The notes under the pieces are model-generated. The model was not told the DNA's origin and ran no database searches. It was given only the letters and a program-made list of their open reading frames with translations. The position numbers and the translations under genes were made by a program. This document shows, piece after piece, positions 36,183 to 45,230 of a stretch of 64,000 bases of DNA. Source of the stretch: Niallia sp. XMNu-256 (GTDB lineage Bacteria; Bacillota; Bacilli; Bacillales; Cytobacillaceae); contig NZ_CP137636.1 of NCBI RefSeq assembly GCF_036670015.1, positions 1,404,501 to 1,468,500 on the forward strand. The letters are read 5' to 3'. Positions within the stretch are counted from its first letter, which is position 1. Each line of letters opens with the position of its first letter.

Positions 36183-36811
36183 GAACACCTCCTCCTTTTC
36201 TATTAAACTCTTTTTCGAAAATAAAAGATAGTAAATATATTTGCACACTTAGCGGATCATGAAGTAAAAATCTTAGAAATCTTAAAAAATTGAATAAAGT
36301 GAGGTGAATGGTTCTATAAAAATTATCAAAGTTGTTGCACAGAATAAAAGAAGGCAGAAGGATATCGTTCCTTCTTGAAATTGTTTTGTTATAGATCGTT
36401 GTAACCTTAATCATACGAATTAAAGAATAAAAAATTGCGTGGATCACATGTTTATTTCTATATTCGGCTCGCCCTGCGGTTCCAACTAATGAGGAAAGGC
36501 ATTGAGGAATTAATCATATATTCGGTACAAGAGTCTCATATTCGTTGGAGAATGAGGGTTTTATCAATTGAGCAAACAAAGAAAAGTACTATACATGAAG
36601 CAAAATTAAATGTATATAAACAAATAAAAAAGACCCCTATTGTTTTTTGAACAAGAGAAGTCATAAATTGATTAAATCTTAATTAAAAATCATCTTCTTC
36701 ATCATCAACAATGCAGCTCTCCATGTGAAACCATAATTGTTGCTAAAGTTCCCACATTCTGTAAGTTCCGCTAACGGAGCCACCTGCGATCCATACGAAT
36801 TTACTATTTTC
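36183..36811. other. Intergenic, no convincing gene
   Basis: A GTG-started frame at 36435-36650 has no good ribosome site. Its last 30 codons (IEQTKKSTIHEAKLNVYKQ) look protein-like, so a gene remnant is possible. Nothing else is seen. Confidence 0.4.
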
Positions 36812-37666
36812 TTAATGTCGCACAAGTGGCATTGAACAACATCGGAATGACCCACCTGATTTAATAATTTCCGAAAAATCTACCTCCAACACTTGATATC
36901 CACGCTGTCTAAGTTGAAGATTAACGTTATGATTTATTGGCAAACTAAACACTTGATTATGACCAATAGACAACACATTTGTACCCATTGAGAACTGCTC
37001 CCTTTCGCTCACTTCGATTAAATGATACATGTTCGATAAAACTTTCGCGACTTTTGGATCGAACGCATTCGGATAAATCAACGCATCTTTTGGGGAAAGA
37101 ATATTGAACACACAATCTAGATGCAAATATTTTGGATTAAAAGGAATAGGGAGAATCGCGAAATCTGGTAAATCTCTTTGCAAAGCTTGAACGGCATTTA
37201 TACTTGTACGATGGCTAATTCCAATGAATACACGATTGCCATCCACAATTACATCGCCACCTTCAATCGGATGTGTTGAAAGCTTCTTATACGGAATGTC
37301 ATATTCATTTAACCAATGAGATAATACTTTCTCTTCCCCTTGACGAATCGGATTCGCCATTTCAGAAATAAATAAGTGATTGCCCAAAGTAAAACCGATA
37401 TCTCTAGTGAAGACTTGCTCAGGGTGGTCTTTACTTGGTTTTAGTTTAATCACTTCCACACCCGCATTCCGTAAAGATTGTTCAAATATTTGATGCTGCG
37501 CAATGGCAAGTGAACGGTCAATATTATTTTTTATATACTTTTTTTGCACATCATTAATCACTTCTTTAATTTCCATGTATTGAGGTTTACATAAAACGAC
37601 TTTTTTAAGTGTTCCATATTCACTTTGACAATGTATTTGAGATCGATCTAGAACTGTTTTTACCAT
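36812..37666 (-). CDS. Dimethylarginine dimethylaminohydrolase-family protein (YkgA-like)
   Basis: A 284-residue protein of the guanidino-group modifying superfamily. VFTRDIGFTLG near 85-95 and IEGGDVIVDG near 134-143 shape the active site. YLHLDCVFN carries the catalytic His, and SGGSFRCCSMPLVR at the C-terminus carries the nucleophilic Cys (276 or 277). It resembles B. subtilis YkgA. It could hydrolyse methylated arginines or a related guanidino compound to citrulline plus amine. TAGGATAC-type spacing supports the ATG at 37666. Monocistronic. Confidence 0.83.
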   Translation of the reverse strand: MVKTVLDRSQIHCQSEYGTLKKVVLCKPQYMEIKEVINDVQKKYIKNNIDRSLAIAQHQIFEQSLRNAGVEVIKLKPSKDHPEQVFTRDIGFTLGNHLFISEMANPIRQGEEKVLSHWLNEYDIPYKKLSTHPIEGGDVIVDGNRVFIGISHRTSINAVQALQRDLPDFAILPIPFNPKYLHLDCVFNILSPKDALIYPNAFDPKVAKVLSNMYHLIEVSEREQFSMGTNVLSIGHNQVFSLPINHNVNLQLRQRGYQVLEVDFSEIIKSGGSFRCCSMPLVRH

Positions 37667-37834
37667 AAGTATCCTCCGGTTTCTTCATTAATTATTGTTC
37701 TATACCCTTAATGTTTCATTTCAAAACCTATTTGTGAAAATTATTTTCATCTATCATCGTTGTTTAAGGAATTAGAGGATGGGGTAGAGATTAGTAATAA
37801 AGAAATATGTGAGTAAGTTAGTGGAGGAGATCGT

Positions 37835-38569
37835 ATGATTACGAAGGAAAAAGCTTTATTAACAAAAGAAGATTTTCATACTAGAACAGACTTGCCGAGT
37901 TGGCTCTATAAAGAATACGAAACTTTTCATAACACGGTAACGGATAAGACGTTTCCATGTTTTTTTGGTATGAGTGCCGAACTGAAAGGAGAGCTTCGTT
38001 ATGCATATATCAATCAAGGCGACTGGAGTAATCTACCGTCTGCATTAAAAGGCTTTCTAGATTTATTTAAATTACCAAACTATAAGAGACACGGTCTCTT
38101 TGTATTTGTAGAGCCTTTTGAGCAAGAGGGTTCTCTCGAAGATTACCGAAAGCAATTTTGGGATATCCTTCAATACTTACATAATGTAGATGAGGTTGAA
38201 TGGCCGGAAGACAGTCCTCGCGACCCCGAGCACTATTTATGGGATTTTCGGTTCAATGGAGAGCCAATCTTCGTATTTGGAAATGCTCCTGCCTATAAGA
38301 GACGAAAGACACGTAATCTAGGAAATGCGATGGTACTAGGATTCCAGCCTCGTAAGATATTTGAGGGATTAGAAGGAACTGAACAAGGTGGAATCATGTC
38401 ACGTGAAAAAGTTCGTAAACGTGTAGAAGCTTGGGATCAGCTGCCTAAGCATCCAGATATTGGCCACTACGGCGACCCGACGCATAATGAATGGAAGCAA
38501 TTTTTTATTGGGGATGATATTGAGCCCAATCAAGGCAAATGTCCATTCCACCATAAATCACAAGCATAA
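37835..38569 (+). CDS. YqcI/YcgG family protein
   Basis: A 244-residue soluble protein. FPCFFGMSAELKGELRYAYI near 42-61, DPEHYLWDFRFNGEPIFVFG and the C-terminal GKCPFHHK motif are characteristic of the YqcI/YcgG family (named after two B. subtilis proteins). The two Cys and clustered His suggest a metal or haem site, but no activity is established. TGGAGGAG precedes the ATG. The terminator inside direct repeat E (38944-38980) probably ends its transcript. Confidence 0.85.
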   Translation: MITKEKALLTKEDFHTRTDLPSWLYKEYETFHNTVTDKTFPCFFGMSAELKGELRYAYINQGDWSNLPSALKGFLDLFKLPNYKRHGLFVFVEPFEQEGSLEDYRKQFWDILQYLHNVDEVEWPEDSPRDPEHYLWDFRFNGEPIFVFGNAPAYKRRKTRNLGNAMVLGFQPRKIFEGLEGTEQGGIMSREKVRKRVEAWDQLPKHPDIGHYGDPTHNEWKQFFIGDDIEPNQGKCPFHHKSQA

Positions 38570-38869
38570 ACTCAAGTCTCCATTTTCATAGGGATATTAT
38601 TTGTGAAAAAATGAATTAAAAAGAATGAGGTTACGCTGCAGAATTTCATTCAAAGAGGCAAACGGATAAACTTCATCGACTGTTGGTTAAACACAAACTT
38701 CACGGAGTATAGAGGCCAGATCTTTATTAATTAGAAGTAGTAAGAATCAAGGAATAGTCTTGGAAGAGGGGGAAACTAATAGTTTGTCTTTTTATAAAAA
38801 TTGGAGAATTTCGCTTAAAACAAACGAGTAGCGTTTGGGATTAAAGCTATGTTTTTAGCTAATCTATTA
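38570..38869. other. Intergenic, no gene seen
   Basis: A/T-rich sequence after the YqcI/YcgG gene without a supported frame or hairpin before the direct repeat begins. Confidence 0.4.
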
Positions 38870-38985
38870 AAAGGACGCCTTTATTCAAACGGGAATGACA
38901 AACCCTATAAAATTTTATATAGGATGATAGTATTAATCATAGAAAAGCGTGTTTTGATCATTTTCAAAACACGCTTTTTTTATTG
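38870..38985 (+). repeat. Direct repeat E, left copy (with terminator)
   Basis: About 115 bases, including TTCAAACGGGAATGACAAA, TTTTATATAGGATGATAG and a hairpin AAAGCGTGTTTTG / CAAAACACGCTTT with a T-run. It recurs almost base for base at 41370-41486, beyond the gntP-SDR cassette. Confidence 0.92.
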
Positions 38986-38998
38986 CACTTTTATAAAG

Positions 38999-39026
38999 TG
39001 AAACGCGAGAACCGTCCCCTGTTTCC
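38999..39026 (+). repeat. REP-like palindrome (copy 10)
   Basis: Forward copy missing two bases in the right part (core AGAACCGTCCCC then TGTTTCC), directly after direct repeat E. Confidence 0.85.
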
Positions 39027-39225
39027 TTATAAAATACCTTCAACTAAAAATGTTTTATTTAAAAATGACGGGGTAATAACAGTGTGAGAGTGTAGGAGAG
39101 GATTTCTCCTAATCTTGGCCTCAAGTCTTTGTACATATAGTGAAGGATGTTGTCCAAAGTAGAAATTATATCCTGATTGCTGCTGATGCAAATGAATAAC
39201 CACATAAGAAAGGGTGTGATTCTGT

Positions 39226-40515
39226 GTGATTAGTATTCTTATTGGCTTAGTGATGTTGATGGCATTAGCCTATCTTGGCTGGTCCATTATTTGGGTGGCA
39301 CCTTTAGCCGCTGGAGTTGTTGCATTACTTAGCGGGTTAGATGTGTTTGATACTTATACAGGACCTTATATGGAAGGGTTGGTCGAGTTCGTTAAGAGCT
39401 GGTTCCCGATCTTCTTATTGGGTGCAGTATTTGGAAAATTAATGGAAAAGACAGGGGCTGCAAAATCTGTCGCTAAAAAAGTAACACAATTAATTGGGAA
39501 AAAACGAGCCGTTCTAGGTGTTTTAATCGCTGCTGCAGTACTTACTTATGGTGGCGTAAGTTTGTTCGTAGTTGTATTTGCAATCTATCCGATTGCGCTT
39601 GAATTATTCCGTGAAGAAAATATTTCAAGGAAATTGCTTGTACCGACATTTGCACTTGGCGCCTTTACATTCACGATGACTTCTGTTCCAGGTACACCGC
39701 AAATTCAAAACTTGATTCCGATGGAACATTTTGACACAACTCCAATGGCAGCTCCGATCATCGGGATTGTTACGACCTTAATCATGGCAGTTGGTGGTTA
39801 TTTCTGGTTAGCATACCGAACAAAAAAACTTTCTGCGAGAGGTGACGTTTTTACAGAACCTACAGAAGATGAAGCAACTACCGAGGATACAACAGATGAA
39901 AAGGTTCCGCATTGGGTTCTGTCTCTACTTCCCCTTCTCGTTGTGGTCGTCTTGCTTAACGTTGTAAAGATGGAAGCGCTATGGTCACTTTTAATTGGGG
40001 TTCTGAGCATTATGGTGTTGAATGCAAAGGATTATAAAAAATTTATTCCTTCGATCAATGCCGGGTCAAAAGGTTCAGTAATGGCCATTCTCAATACGAG
40101 TGCTGCCGTCGGTTTCGGTGCCGTTATCGCCATTGTCCCAGCTTTTGAAGATATAACATCTTGGCTGCTTAATGTATCCGATAACCCGTTAGTTGCTGAA
40201 GGTCTTGCCGTTCAAATCATGGCCATCATTACTGGCTCTGCTTCAGGAGGTATGGGCATTGCCTTAGGTACACTTGGTGATACGTTCGTTAAACTTTCGC
40301 AAACCACTGGGATTAGTCCTGAAGTATTCCATAGAATAGCAGCAGTTGCTTCGGGTGCATCCATTTTTCCTAATAACGGGGCCTTATTAACACTCGTTTC
40401 TGTAACTGGATTAAGTCTTAGGGAAACTTATAAAGATGTGTTTATTGTTGCATTCATCATTCCAACCATCGCATTACTTGTAGGAATTATGATGGGAGCA
40501 ATCGGTTTAGTATAA
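39226..40515 (+). CDS. GntP-family permease
   Basis: Proton-coupled carboxylate/gluconate-type permease of 429 residues with about 12 hydrophobic helices. The start is GTG at 39226 after AAAGGGTG. TYGGVSLFVVVFAIYPIAL and the conserved late segment GSASGGMGIAL match GntP-family importers. The 3-hydroxybutyrate dehydrogenase-like gene 39 bases downstream suggests that the cargo is 3-hydroxybutyrate or a similar short hydroxy acid. The charged loop near residue 205-225 (TEPTEDEATTEDTTDEK) is a cytoplasmic linker. It lies within the cassette bounded by direct repeat E. Confidence 0.87.
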   Translation: MISILIGLVMLMALAYLGWSIIWVAPLAAGVVALLSGLDVFDTYTGPYMEGLVEFVKSWFPIFLLGAVFGKLMEKTGAAKSVAKKVTQLIGKKRAVLGVLIAAAVLTYGGVSLFVVVFAIYPIALELFREENISRKLLVPTFALGAFTFTMTSVPGTPQIQNLIPMEHFDTTPMAAPIIGIVTTLIMAVGGYFWLAYRTKKLSARGDVFTEPTEDEATTEDTTDEKVPHWVLSLLPLLVVVVLLNVVKMEALWSLLIGVLSIMVLNAKDYKKFIPSINAGSKGSVMAILNTSAAVGFGAVIAIVPAFEDITSWLLNVSDNPLVAEGLAVQIMAIITGSASGGMGIALGTLGDTFVKLSQTTGISPEVFHRIAAVASGASIFPNNGALLTLVSVTGLSLRETYKDVFIVAFIIPTIALLVGIMMGAIGLV

Positions 40516-40554
40516 AACCAATAAACTAAAAATTAAAAATTGGAGGAATTTAAA

Positions 40555-41331
40555 ATGGTTGAAAATAAAGTTGTGATCATTACAGGTTCTGCTCGTGGGA
40601 TTGGATTTGAAATTGGTAAACATTTTGCTCAAGAAGGGGCGAAGGTGGTTCTTTCCGATATAAACGAAGAAGGTGTACAAGCATCTGCTGAAGAACTTAA
40701 AAAACTTGGATTAGAAGCAATAGGTATTAAAGCTGACGTGACAAGCGAAACCGATCTACAAAACTTAGTAAAAGAAACGAAAGATACTTACGGTTCGGTA
40801 GATATTCTTATTAACAACGCAGGTCTACAACACGTATCACCTATTGAAGATTTTCCAACAGAGAAATTTGAATTAATGCAAAAAATCATGTTGACAGCCC
40901 CTTTCATTCTTACAAAAATAGTCTTTCCTATTATGAAAGAACAAGGGTGGGGACGGATTATCAACGTCGCTTCAATTAATGGATTGATTGGGTTTGCAGG
41001 CAAAGCAGCTTACAACAGTGCAAAACATGGTGTGATTGGCTTAACAAAAGTTGCCGCTTTAGAAGGTGCTCGCCATGGGATTACAGTCAACGCAATTGCA
41101 CCAGGATATGTGGATACTCCCCTTGTACGAGGACAAATTTCTGACTTAGCAGAAACACGCAACATTCCTGAGGAAAGGGCGCTTGAAGACGTAATTCTTG
41201 CTCAAGTCCCGCAAAAGAAATTATTAGACGTGAGCGAAATCGCAGACTACGTATTATTTTTAGCAAGTGATAAAGCGAAAAGCGTTACAGGACAAGCAGT
41301 CGTGATTGATGGCGGTTATACTGCACAATAG
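40555..41331 (+). CDS. 3-hydroxybutyrate dehydrogenase-like SDR
   Basis: Short-chain dehydrogenase of 258 residues from the ATG at 40555 (TGGAGGAA upstream; an in-frame start 15 bases earlier overlaps that site). It has the NAD site TGSARGIG (11-18), the NNAG motif, the catalytic YNSAKHG, and the substrate-lid segment APGYVDTPLVRGQISDLA that resembles BdhA-type 3-hydroxybutyrate dehydrogenases. It would oxidise 3-hydroxybutyrate to acetoacetate. The gene is paired with a GntP permease; both lie between the two copies of direct repeat E. Confidence 0.82.
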   Translation: MVENKVVIITGSARGIGFEIGKHFAQEGAKVVLSDINEEGVQASAEELKKLGLEAIGIKADVTSETDLQNLVKETKDTYGSVDILINNAGLQHVSPIEDFPTEKFELMQKIMLTAPFILTKIVFPIMKEQGWGRIINVASINGLIGFAGKAAYNSAKHGVIGLTKVAALEGARHGITVNAIAPGYVDTPLVRGQISDLAETRNIPEERALEDVILAQVPQKKLLDVSEIADYVLFLASDKAKSVTGQAVVIDGGYTAQ

Positions 41332-41369
41332 TTTAGTAGAGAAACTATAACTTAGGTAATCCCATGCCT

Positions 41370-41486
41370 ATAAAGACGCTTAAATTCAAACGGGAATGAC
41401 AAAACTATAAAATTTTATATAGGATGATAGGATTAATCATAGAAAAGCGTGTTTTGATTATTTTTTCAAAACACGCTTTTTATTGT
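41370..41486 (+). repeat. Direct repeat E, right copy (with terminator)
   Basis: Near-identical to 38870-38985, including the AAAGCGTGTTTTG / CAAAACACGCTTT hairpin (41444-41479) and T-run, which here ends the gntP-SDR transcript. A few substitutions and a longer loop distinguish the copies. Confidence 0.92.
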
Positions 41487-41837
41487 TTTTTTATAAAGGT
41501 TTATATGTTAATCTATCAAACGTACTTACACATATTATTTTCATGCCGCAAAGGATCGGAGGAAATTTATTTTTTTTGGTAATGTTGATTCAATGATAAA
41601 GTCTTACTGTGGCATGATTTCTGATCTATCTGGTGATTGGAAAATAGACTAAAAATAGTAAGAGCCTTGATTATTTTTTTATCATAATAAACCGAGTTTA
41701 TTACAGATTCTTTAAAAAAAGATTACATTATATTAGTAGTAACTTCTAAACGACTTTATTATTTCTGAACATGATATAATATAGCAATCCAGGTATGCAT
41801 TACTAACAAGAGTATCAACGGAATTGGGGGATTTTTC
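41487..41837. other. ftsZ upstream region
   Basis: About 350 A/T-rich bases. GATATAAT at 41773-41780 is a good -10 about 60 bases ahead of ftsZ, but its -35 is weak. No gene is seen. Confidence 0.45.
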
Positions 41838-43004
41838 ATGCTGGAATTTGAAACAGGTATAGATTCATCTGCAATAATAAAAGTTATTGGTGTTGGCGGT
41901 GGGGGAAATAACACGGTCAATCGTATGGTAGAGCATGGAGTGCAAGGGATTGAATTTATCGTTGTCAATACGGATGCACAAGCTTTAAATCTGTCAAAAG
42001 CGGAAGTGAAAATACAAATTGGAGAAAAATCAGCACGAGGTTTAGGGGCAGGAGCGAATCCTGAAGTAGGGAAAAATGCTGCTGAGGAAAGTAAAGATCA
42101 AATTAAGGCTGCCTTGCATGGTGCCGATATGGTTTTTGTTACTGCTGGAATGGGCGGTGGAACAGGAACAGGTGCTGCACCCGTTATCGCACAAATTGCA
42201 AGAGATTTAGGGGCTTTAACGGTAGGGGTTGTAACAAGACCCTTTTCTTTTGAAGGGAGAAAAAGAGCAACACAGGCAACCGGTGGAATAACAGCCATGA
42301 AGAAATCGGTTGATACATTAATTGTCGTTCCAAATGATCGACTGCTCGAAATTGTTGATAAAAGTACTCCAATGCTTGAAGCATTTAGAGAAGCGGATAA
42401 TGTGCTCCGTCAAGGGATACAAGGGATTTCTGACTTAATCGCTGTTCCTGGTTTAATTAACCTTGATTTTGCTGATGTGAAGACCATTATGGCCAATAAA
42501 GGTTCCGCACTGATGGGGATTGGAATGGCTTCAGGAGAAAATCGTGCAGCAGAAGCCGCCAAAAAGGCAGTATCCTCACCATTATTAGAGACTCCAATTA
42601 ATGGGGCGCAAGGTGTATTGCTTAATATTACTGGTGGTTCAAATTTAAGTTTGTTCGAGGTTCAGGAGGCTGCTGATATTGTCGCAAGCGCTTCGGATTC
42701 AGATTTGAATATGATTTTTGGATCCGTTATTAACGAAAATTTAAAAGATGAAATTTTTGTTACGGTTATTGCCACTGGCTTTAATGAAGAAATCGCACAA
42801 ACAAAAACAACCAGCCCTTCATATGAAGCACAACAGCAGAGAACAGTAGCAGAAGTGCCTAATAGAGAGCCTAGGAGAGAATTCATAAGAGAAGAAGTAC
42901 CACTAGAACAACCTCCACTAGAACAACCTAGAACGTATAATACACAACAAGAAGAGGATATTTTAGATATACCAGCTTTCTTAAGAAACCGAAATAGAAG
43001 ATAA
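41838..43004 (+). CDS. ftsZ: Cell division GTPase FtsZ, solitary copy
   Basis: Complete FtsZ of 388 residues that should polymerise with GTP into a division ring. It has GVGGGGNN, the tubulin signature GGGTGTG (106-112), the [11 protein letters not shown] catalytic T7 region, a Glu/Pro/Gln-rich linker (about 320-370) and the C-terminal peptide [14 protein letters not shown] that binds FtsA, SepF or EzrA. It closely follows B. subtilis FtsZ in the core. Unusually it has no ftsA upstream and no spoIIG region downstream, so it is probably an additional copy. AATTGGGGGA precedes the ATG; a REP lies 3 bases after the stop. Confidence 0.93.
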   Translation: MLEFETGIDSSAIIKVIGVGGGGNNTVNRMVEHGVQGIEFIVVNTDAQALNLSKAEVKIQIGEKSARGLGAGANPEVGKNAAEESKDQIKAALHGADMVFVTAGMGGGTGTGAAPVIAQIARDLGALTVGVVTRPFSFEGRKRATQATGGITAMKKSVDTLIVVPNDRLLEIVDKSTPMLEAFREADNVLRQGIQGISDLIAVPGLINLDFADVKTIMANKGSALMGIGMASGENRAAEAAKKAVSSPLLETPINGAQGVLLNITGGSNLSLFEVQEAADIVASASDSDLNMIFGSVINENLKDEIFVTVIATGFNEEIAQTKTTSPSYEAQQQRTVAEVPNREPRREFIREEVPLEQPPLEQPRTYNTQQEEDILDIPAFLRNRNRR

Positions 43005-43007
43005 TTC

Positions 43008-43036
43008 TGAAACATGGGGACGGTTCTGGCGTTTCA
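43008..43036 (-). repeat. REP-like palindrome (copy 11)
   Basis: TGAAAC arm, ATGGGGACGGTTCTGGC core, GTTTCA arm, followed by TTTTA. It starts 3 bases after the ftsZ stop and, with its T-run, may end the transcript. Confidence 0.9.
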
Positions 43037-43220
43037 TTTTATGTATACACATTATGCAGGCTGAGATGTCCGTTCAGAAACAATGGTGTCCTGCGTATTT
43101 CTAGGGAAATCAGAGTTGAACATGGTCAAAGAAATTGAACATTTTTTTACTATGACAAAAGATCTTTACGTCTTTTAATGCTTGGAAATAATCTGTATTG
43201 TACGATTGCTTGTCACACAA

Positions 43221-43249
43221 AAAAGGTGCACTCAAAGAGTGCACCTTTT
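43221..43249. terminator. Bidirectional terminator
   Basis: Perfect stem AAAAGGTGCACTC / GAGTGCACCTTTT with a 3-base loop and a further A-run on the left, so it is strong on the minus strand too. The minus-strand transcript it would end is unknown. Confidence 0.8.
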
Positions 43250-43277
43250 CAATTCTCTTAAGAAACTGTTTGAACAC

Positions 43278-43313
43278 CGATTAAGACCAAGTCACAGGGA
43301 CTTGTCGAATCGG
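43278..43313. repeat. Family-B palindrome, long copy
   Basis: CCGATT ... AATCGG arms enclose AAGTCACAGGGACTTGTCG. It is the most complete copy of this second small palindrome family. Confidence 0.65.
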
Positions 43314-43420
43314 CTCAAGTGTGGAAGCTGCTGCTAGAGTCAATCATCTGCCTTCATATAACCTACTAAACAGCTTTTAATATAATTTAACTATTCAGCA
43401 TATTAAAAATAAAAACCGTT

Positions 43421-43463
43421 TGGTACAATGAAATGGAGCTGTATTGAAAAAAATATGGTACCA
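43421..43463 (+). promoter_or_regulatory. GabR half-sites at the gabR promoter
   Basis: TGGTACAA (43421) and TGGTACCA (43456) start exactly 35 bases apart, as do the two half-sites ahead of gabT. The downstream one lies just before the ribosome site, consistent with autorepression by a MocR dimer. I recall that B. subtilis GabR uses ATACCA direct repeats. Confidence 0.6.
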
Positions 43464-43477
43464 AGGAGGGGTTCTTG

Positions 43478-44890
43478 ATGTATATCCTCATTGATAAAAA
43501 GATGCCTGGTCCCATCTATAAACATATTTACGAACAGATAAAAAGCTTGATTCTATCCCGACATTTAAAGGCGCACACGAAGTTACCTTCCAAACGGGAT
43601 TTAGCCAAAACATTAGATGTGAGCCTTAATACCGTCATCAATGCGTTCGAGCAGTTACTTGCGGAGGGTTATCTTTACAGCATAGAACGGCAGGGATATT
43701 TTGTGGAGGGAATCCCTGAATATGAATTTACCCATATTAAAGCGACCAAGACCATTCCAGAAAATCTTAGAGAGAAACTTGAGGATCGGACAGGGTGGAT
43801 TTCTCTCTCTCACATGAGTGCGAATACTGAAAACTTCCCGTTTAAATTATGGCAAAAGTGCCAAGGAGAAGTGATTGAAAAATACGGAGATGAGCTGAGC
43901 AACATGCCTCATCCGCAAGGCCCTTATCTCCTTAGGGAAACGATTGCCGATTTGATTCGATCAACGAGAGGGGTTGTCTGTGCTCCCGAGCAAATCATTA
44001 TTCATTCATCCAGCCATATTTTATTAGAGCAGTTTTTAGTCCTTCAGAATTCAGAATCTAGTCGATTTGCGATGGAAAATCCTGGTTATGCACGCTATTA
44101 CAACCTGTTTCAGCAATATCGTTTTGATGTTCAACTCCTTCCTGTCGACGGGCATGGGGTAAAGATTGATAAAATAGATGAAAAGTGTAATTTTTTACTG
44201 ATCACTCCTTCACACCAGTTCCCAACCGGTGTAATCATGCCGATTTCAAGAAGAATCGAGTGCTTGAATTGGGCGTTGGCAAGAGAGGACCGCTACATTA
44301 TTGAGGACGACTATGACAGCGAATTTAAATACAAAACGGATATTATTCCCTCCCTGCATAGTTTTAATTTCAACGAGAAAGTCATATACATGGGTACTTT
44401 TTCAAAGACGATGTTTCCCGGGTTACGAATTAGTTATATGGTACTTCCAGTTAAGTTGTTGGAAAAGTACAGATCTCATTTTCACGGACTGATCCAATCT
44501 AGCAATGCCTTGGCCACCTATACGTTACACAAATTTATTCAAGACGGACACTATTTGAGGCATGTCAAGAAAATGAACAACCACTATGAAATGATCCGTG
44601 AAAAATTGATTGACCAATTAACATCCCACTTCAACGATCAAGTACATGTTTCCTCGGTTCCTGCTGGCCTACATTTTTTAGCCTACTTTAAGACTAAATT
44701 ATCGTATGAAGCAATAGAAGAGAAAGCTAAACAGTTAAAACTTGAAGTCTATACTTTACGCAGATTTACTCTATCTCCTATAAATGAAACACAAAATGAT
44801 GTGAAAGGAATCTTAATTGGTTTTGCAAATATCAGGGAGCAGGAATTGGTAGAAGCGATTCTAAGACTTAAGCAGTGCTTATCACTTTAG
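43478..44890 (+). CDS. gabR: MocR-type regulator GabR
   Basis: MocR/GabR-type protein of 470 residues. It has an N-terminal GntR winged helix (about 5-75, KLPSKRDLAKTLDVSLNTV) and a fused class I aminotransferase-like domain with the PLP lysine in GTFSKTMFPGLR (Lys310), DDYDSEF and a late Arg. GabR senses GABA plus PLP and activates gabTD while repressing itself. AAGGAGGGG sits 7 bases ahead of the ATG at 43478. gabT and gabD follow on the same strand, and matching 35-bp-spaced half-sites precede both gabR and gabT. Confidence 0.88.
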   Translation: MYILIDKKMPGPIYKHIYEQIKSLILSRHLKAHTKLPSKRDLAKTLDVSLNTVINAFEQLLAEGYLYSIERQGYFVEGIPEYEFTHIKATKTIPENLREKLEDRTGWISLSHMSANTENFPFKLWQKCQGEVIEKYGDELSNMPHPQGPYLLRETIADLIRSTRGVVCAPEQIIIHSSSHILLEQFLVLQNSESSRFAMENPGYARYYNLFQQYRFDVQLLPVDGHGVKIDKIDEKCNFLLITPSHQFPTGVIMPISRRIECLNWALAREDRYIIEDDYDSEFKYKTDIIPSLHSFNFNEKVIYMGTFSKTMFPGLRISYMVLPVKLLEKYRSHFHGLIQSSNALATYTLHKFIQDGHYLRHVKKMNNHYEMIREKLIDQLTSHFNDQVHVSSVPAGLHFLAYFKTKLSYEAIEEKAKQLKLEVYTLRRFTLSPINETQNDVKGILIGFANIREQELVEAILRLKQCLSL

Positions 44891-44961
44891 CGTAAGAGTC
44901 TCTGGAAAAACAGCTCTTTTTGAACAAGATAATTCCACTTCTTCTAAGGGGGATGAAGGTG

Positions 44962-45012
44962 AAATCAAATCAGGCGTGTCTTCGGATACGTGAATGATTT
45001 GATTTTTTTTAT
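44962..45012 (+). terminator. gabR terminator
   Basis: Two-tier hairpin, outer stem AAATCAAATCA / TGATTTGATTT and inner CGTGTC / GGATACG, then a run of eight T. It separates gabR from the gabT promoter. Confidence 0.85.
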
Positions 45013-45120
45013 TTTAAGCGGAATCATTTATTAATTAAAGGAAGATTTTTTCTTCCCTCCCATATCCCTTCCTTTTTTCCTCCACAAAATTTGTAGATAA
45101 ATAAGATGATCTTTAACATC

Positions 45121-45163
45121 TGGTACCATCAATTCTAATCATTTGGTTCTTTTTGTTATACCA
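45121..45163 (+). promoter_or_regulatory. GabR half-sites at the gabT promoter
   Basis: TGGTACCA (45121) and TTATACCA (45156), again 35 bases start to start, 70 bases ahead of gabT. This matches the pair at 43421-43463 and the ATACCA repeats known for B. subtilis GabR. Confidence 0.65.
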
Positions 45164-45230
45164 AAAAGATGGCAAAATGTTATTAAATTCAAACAATTAA
45201 AATGTAAGGAACAGAACGAGGGGGAGAAAG

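Noticed and set aside
36435-36650. 71-codon frame
   Set aside because: No ribosome site, poor start context and no family; kept only as a note on the intergenic region.
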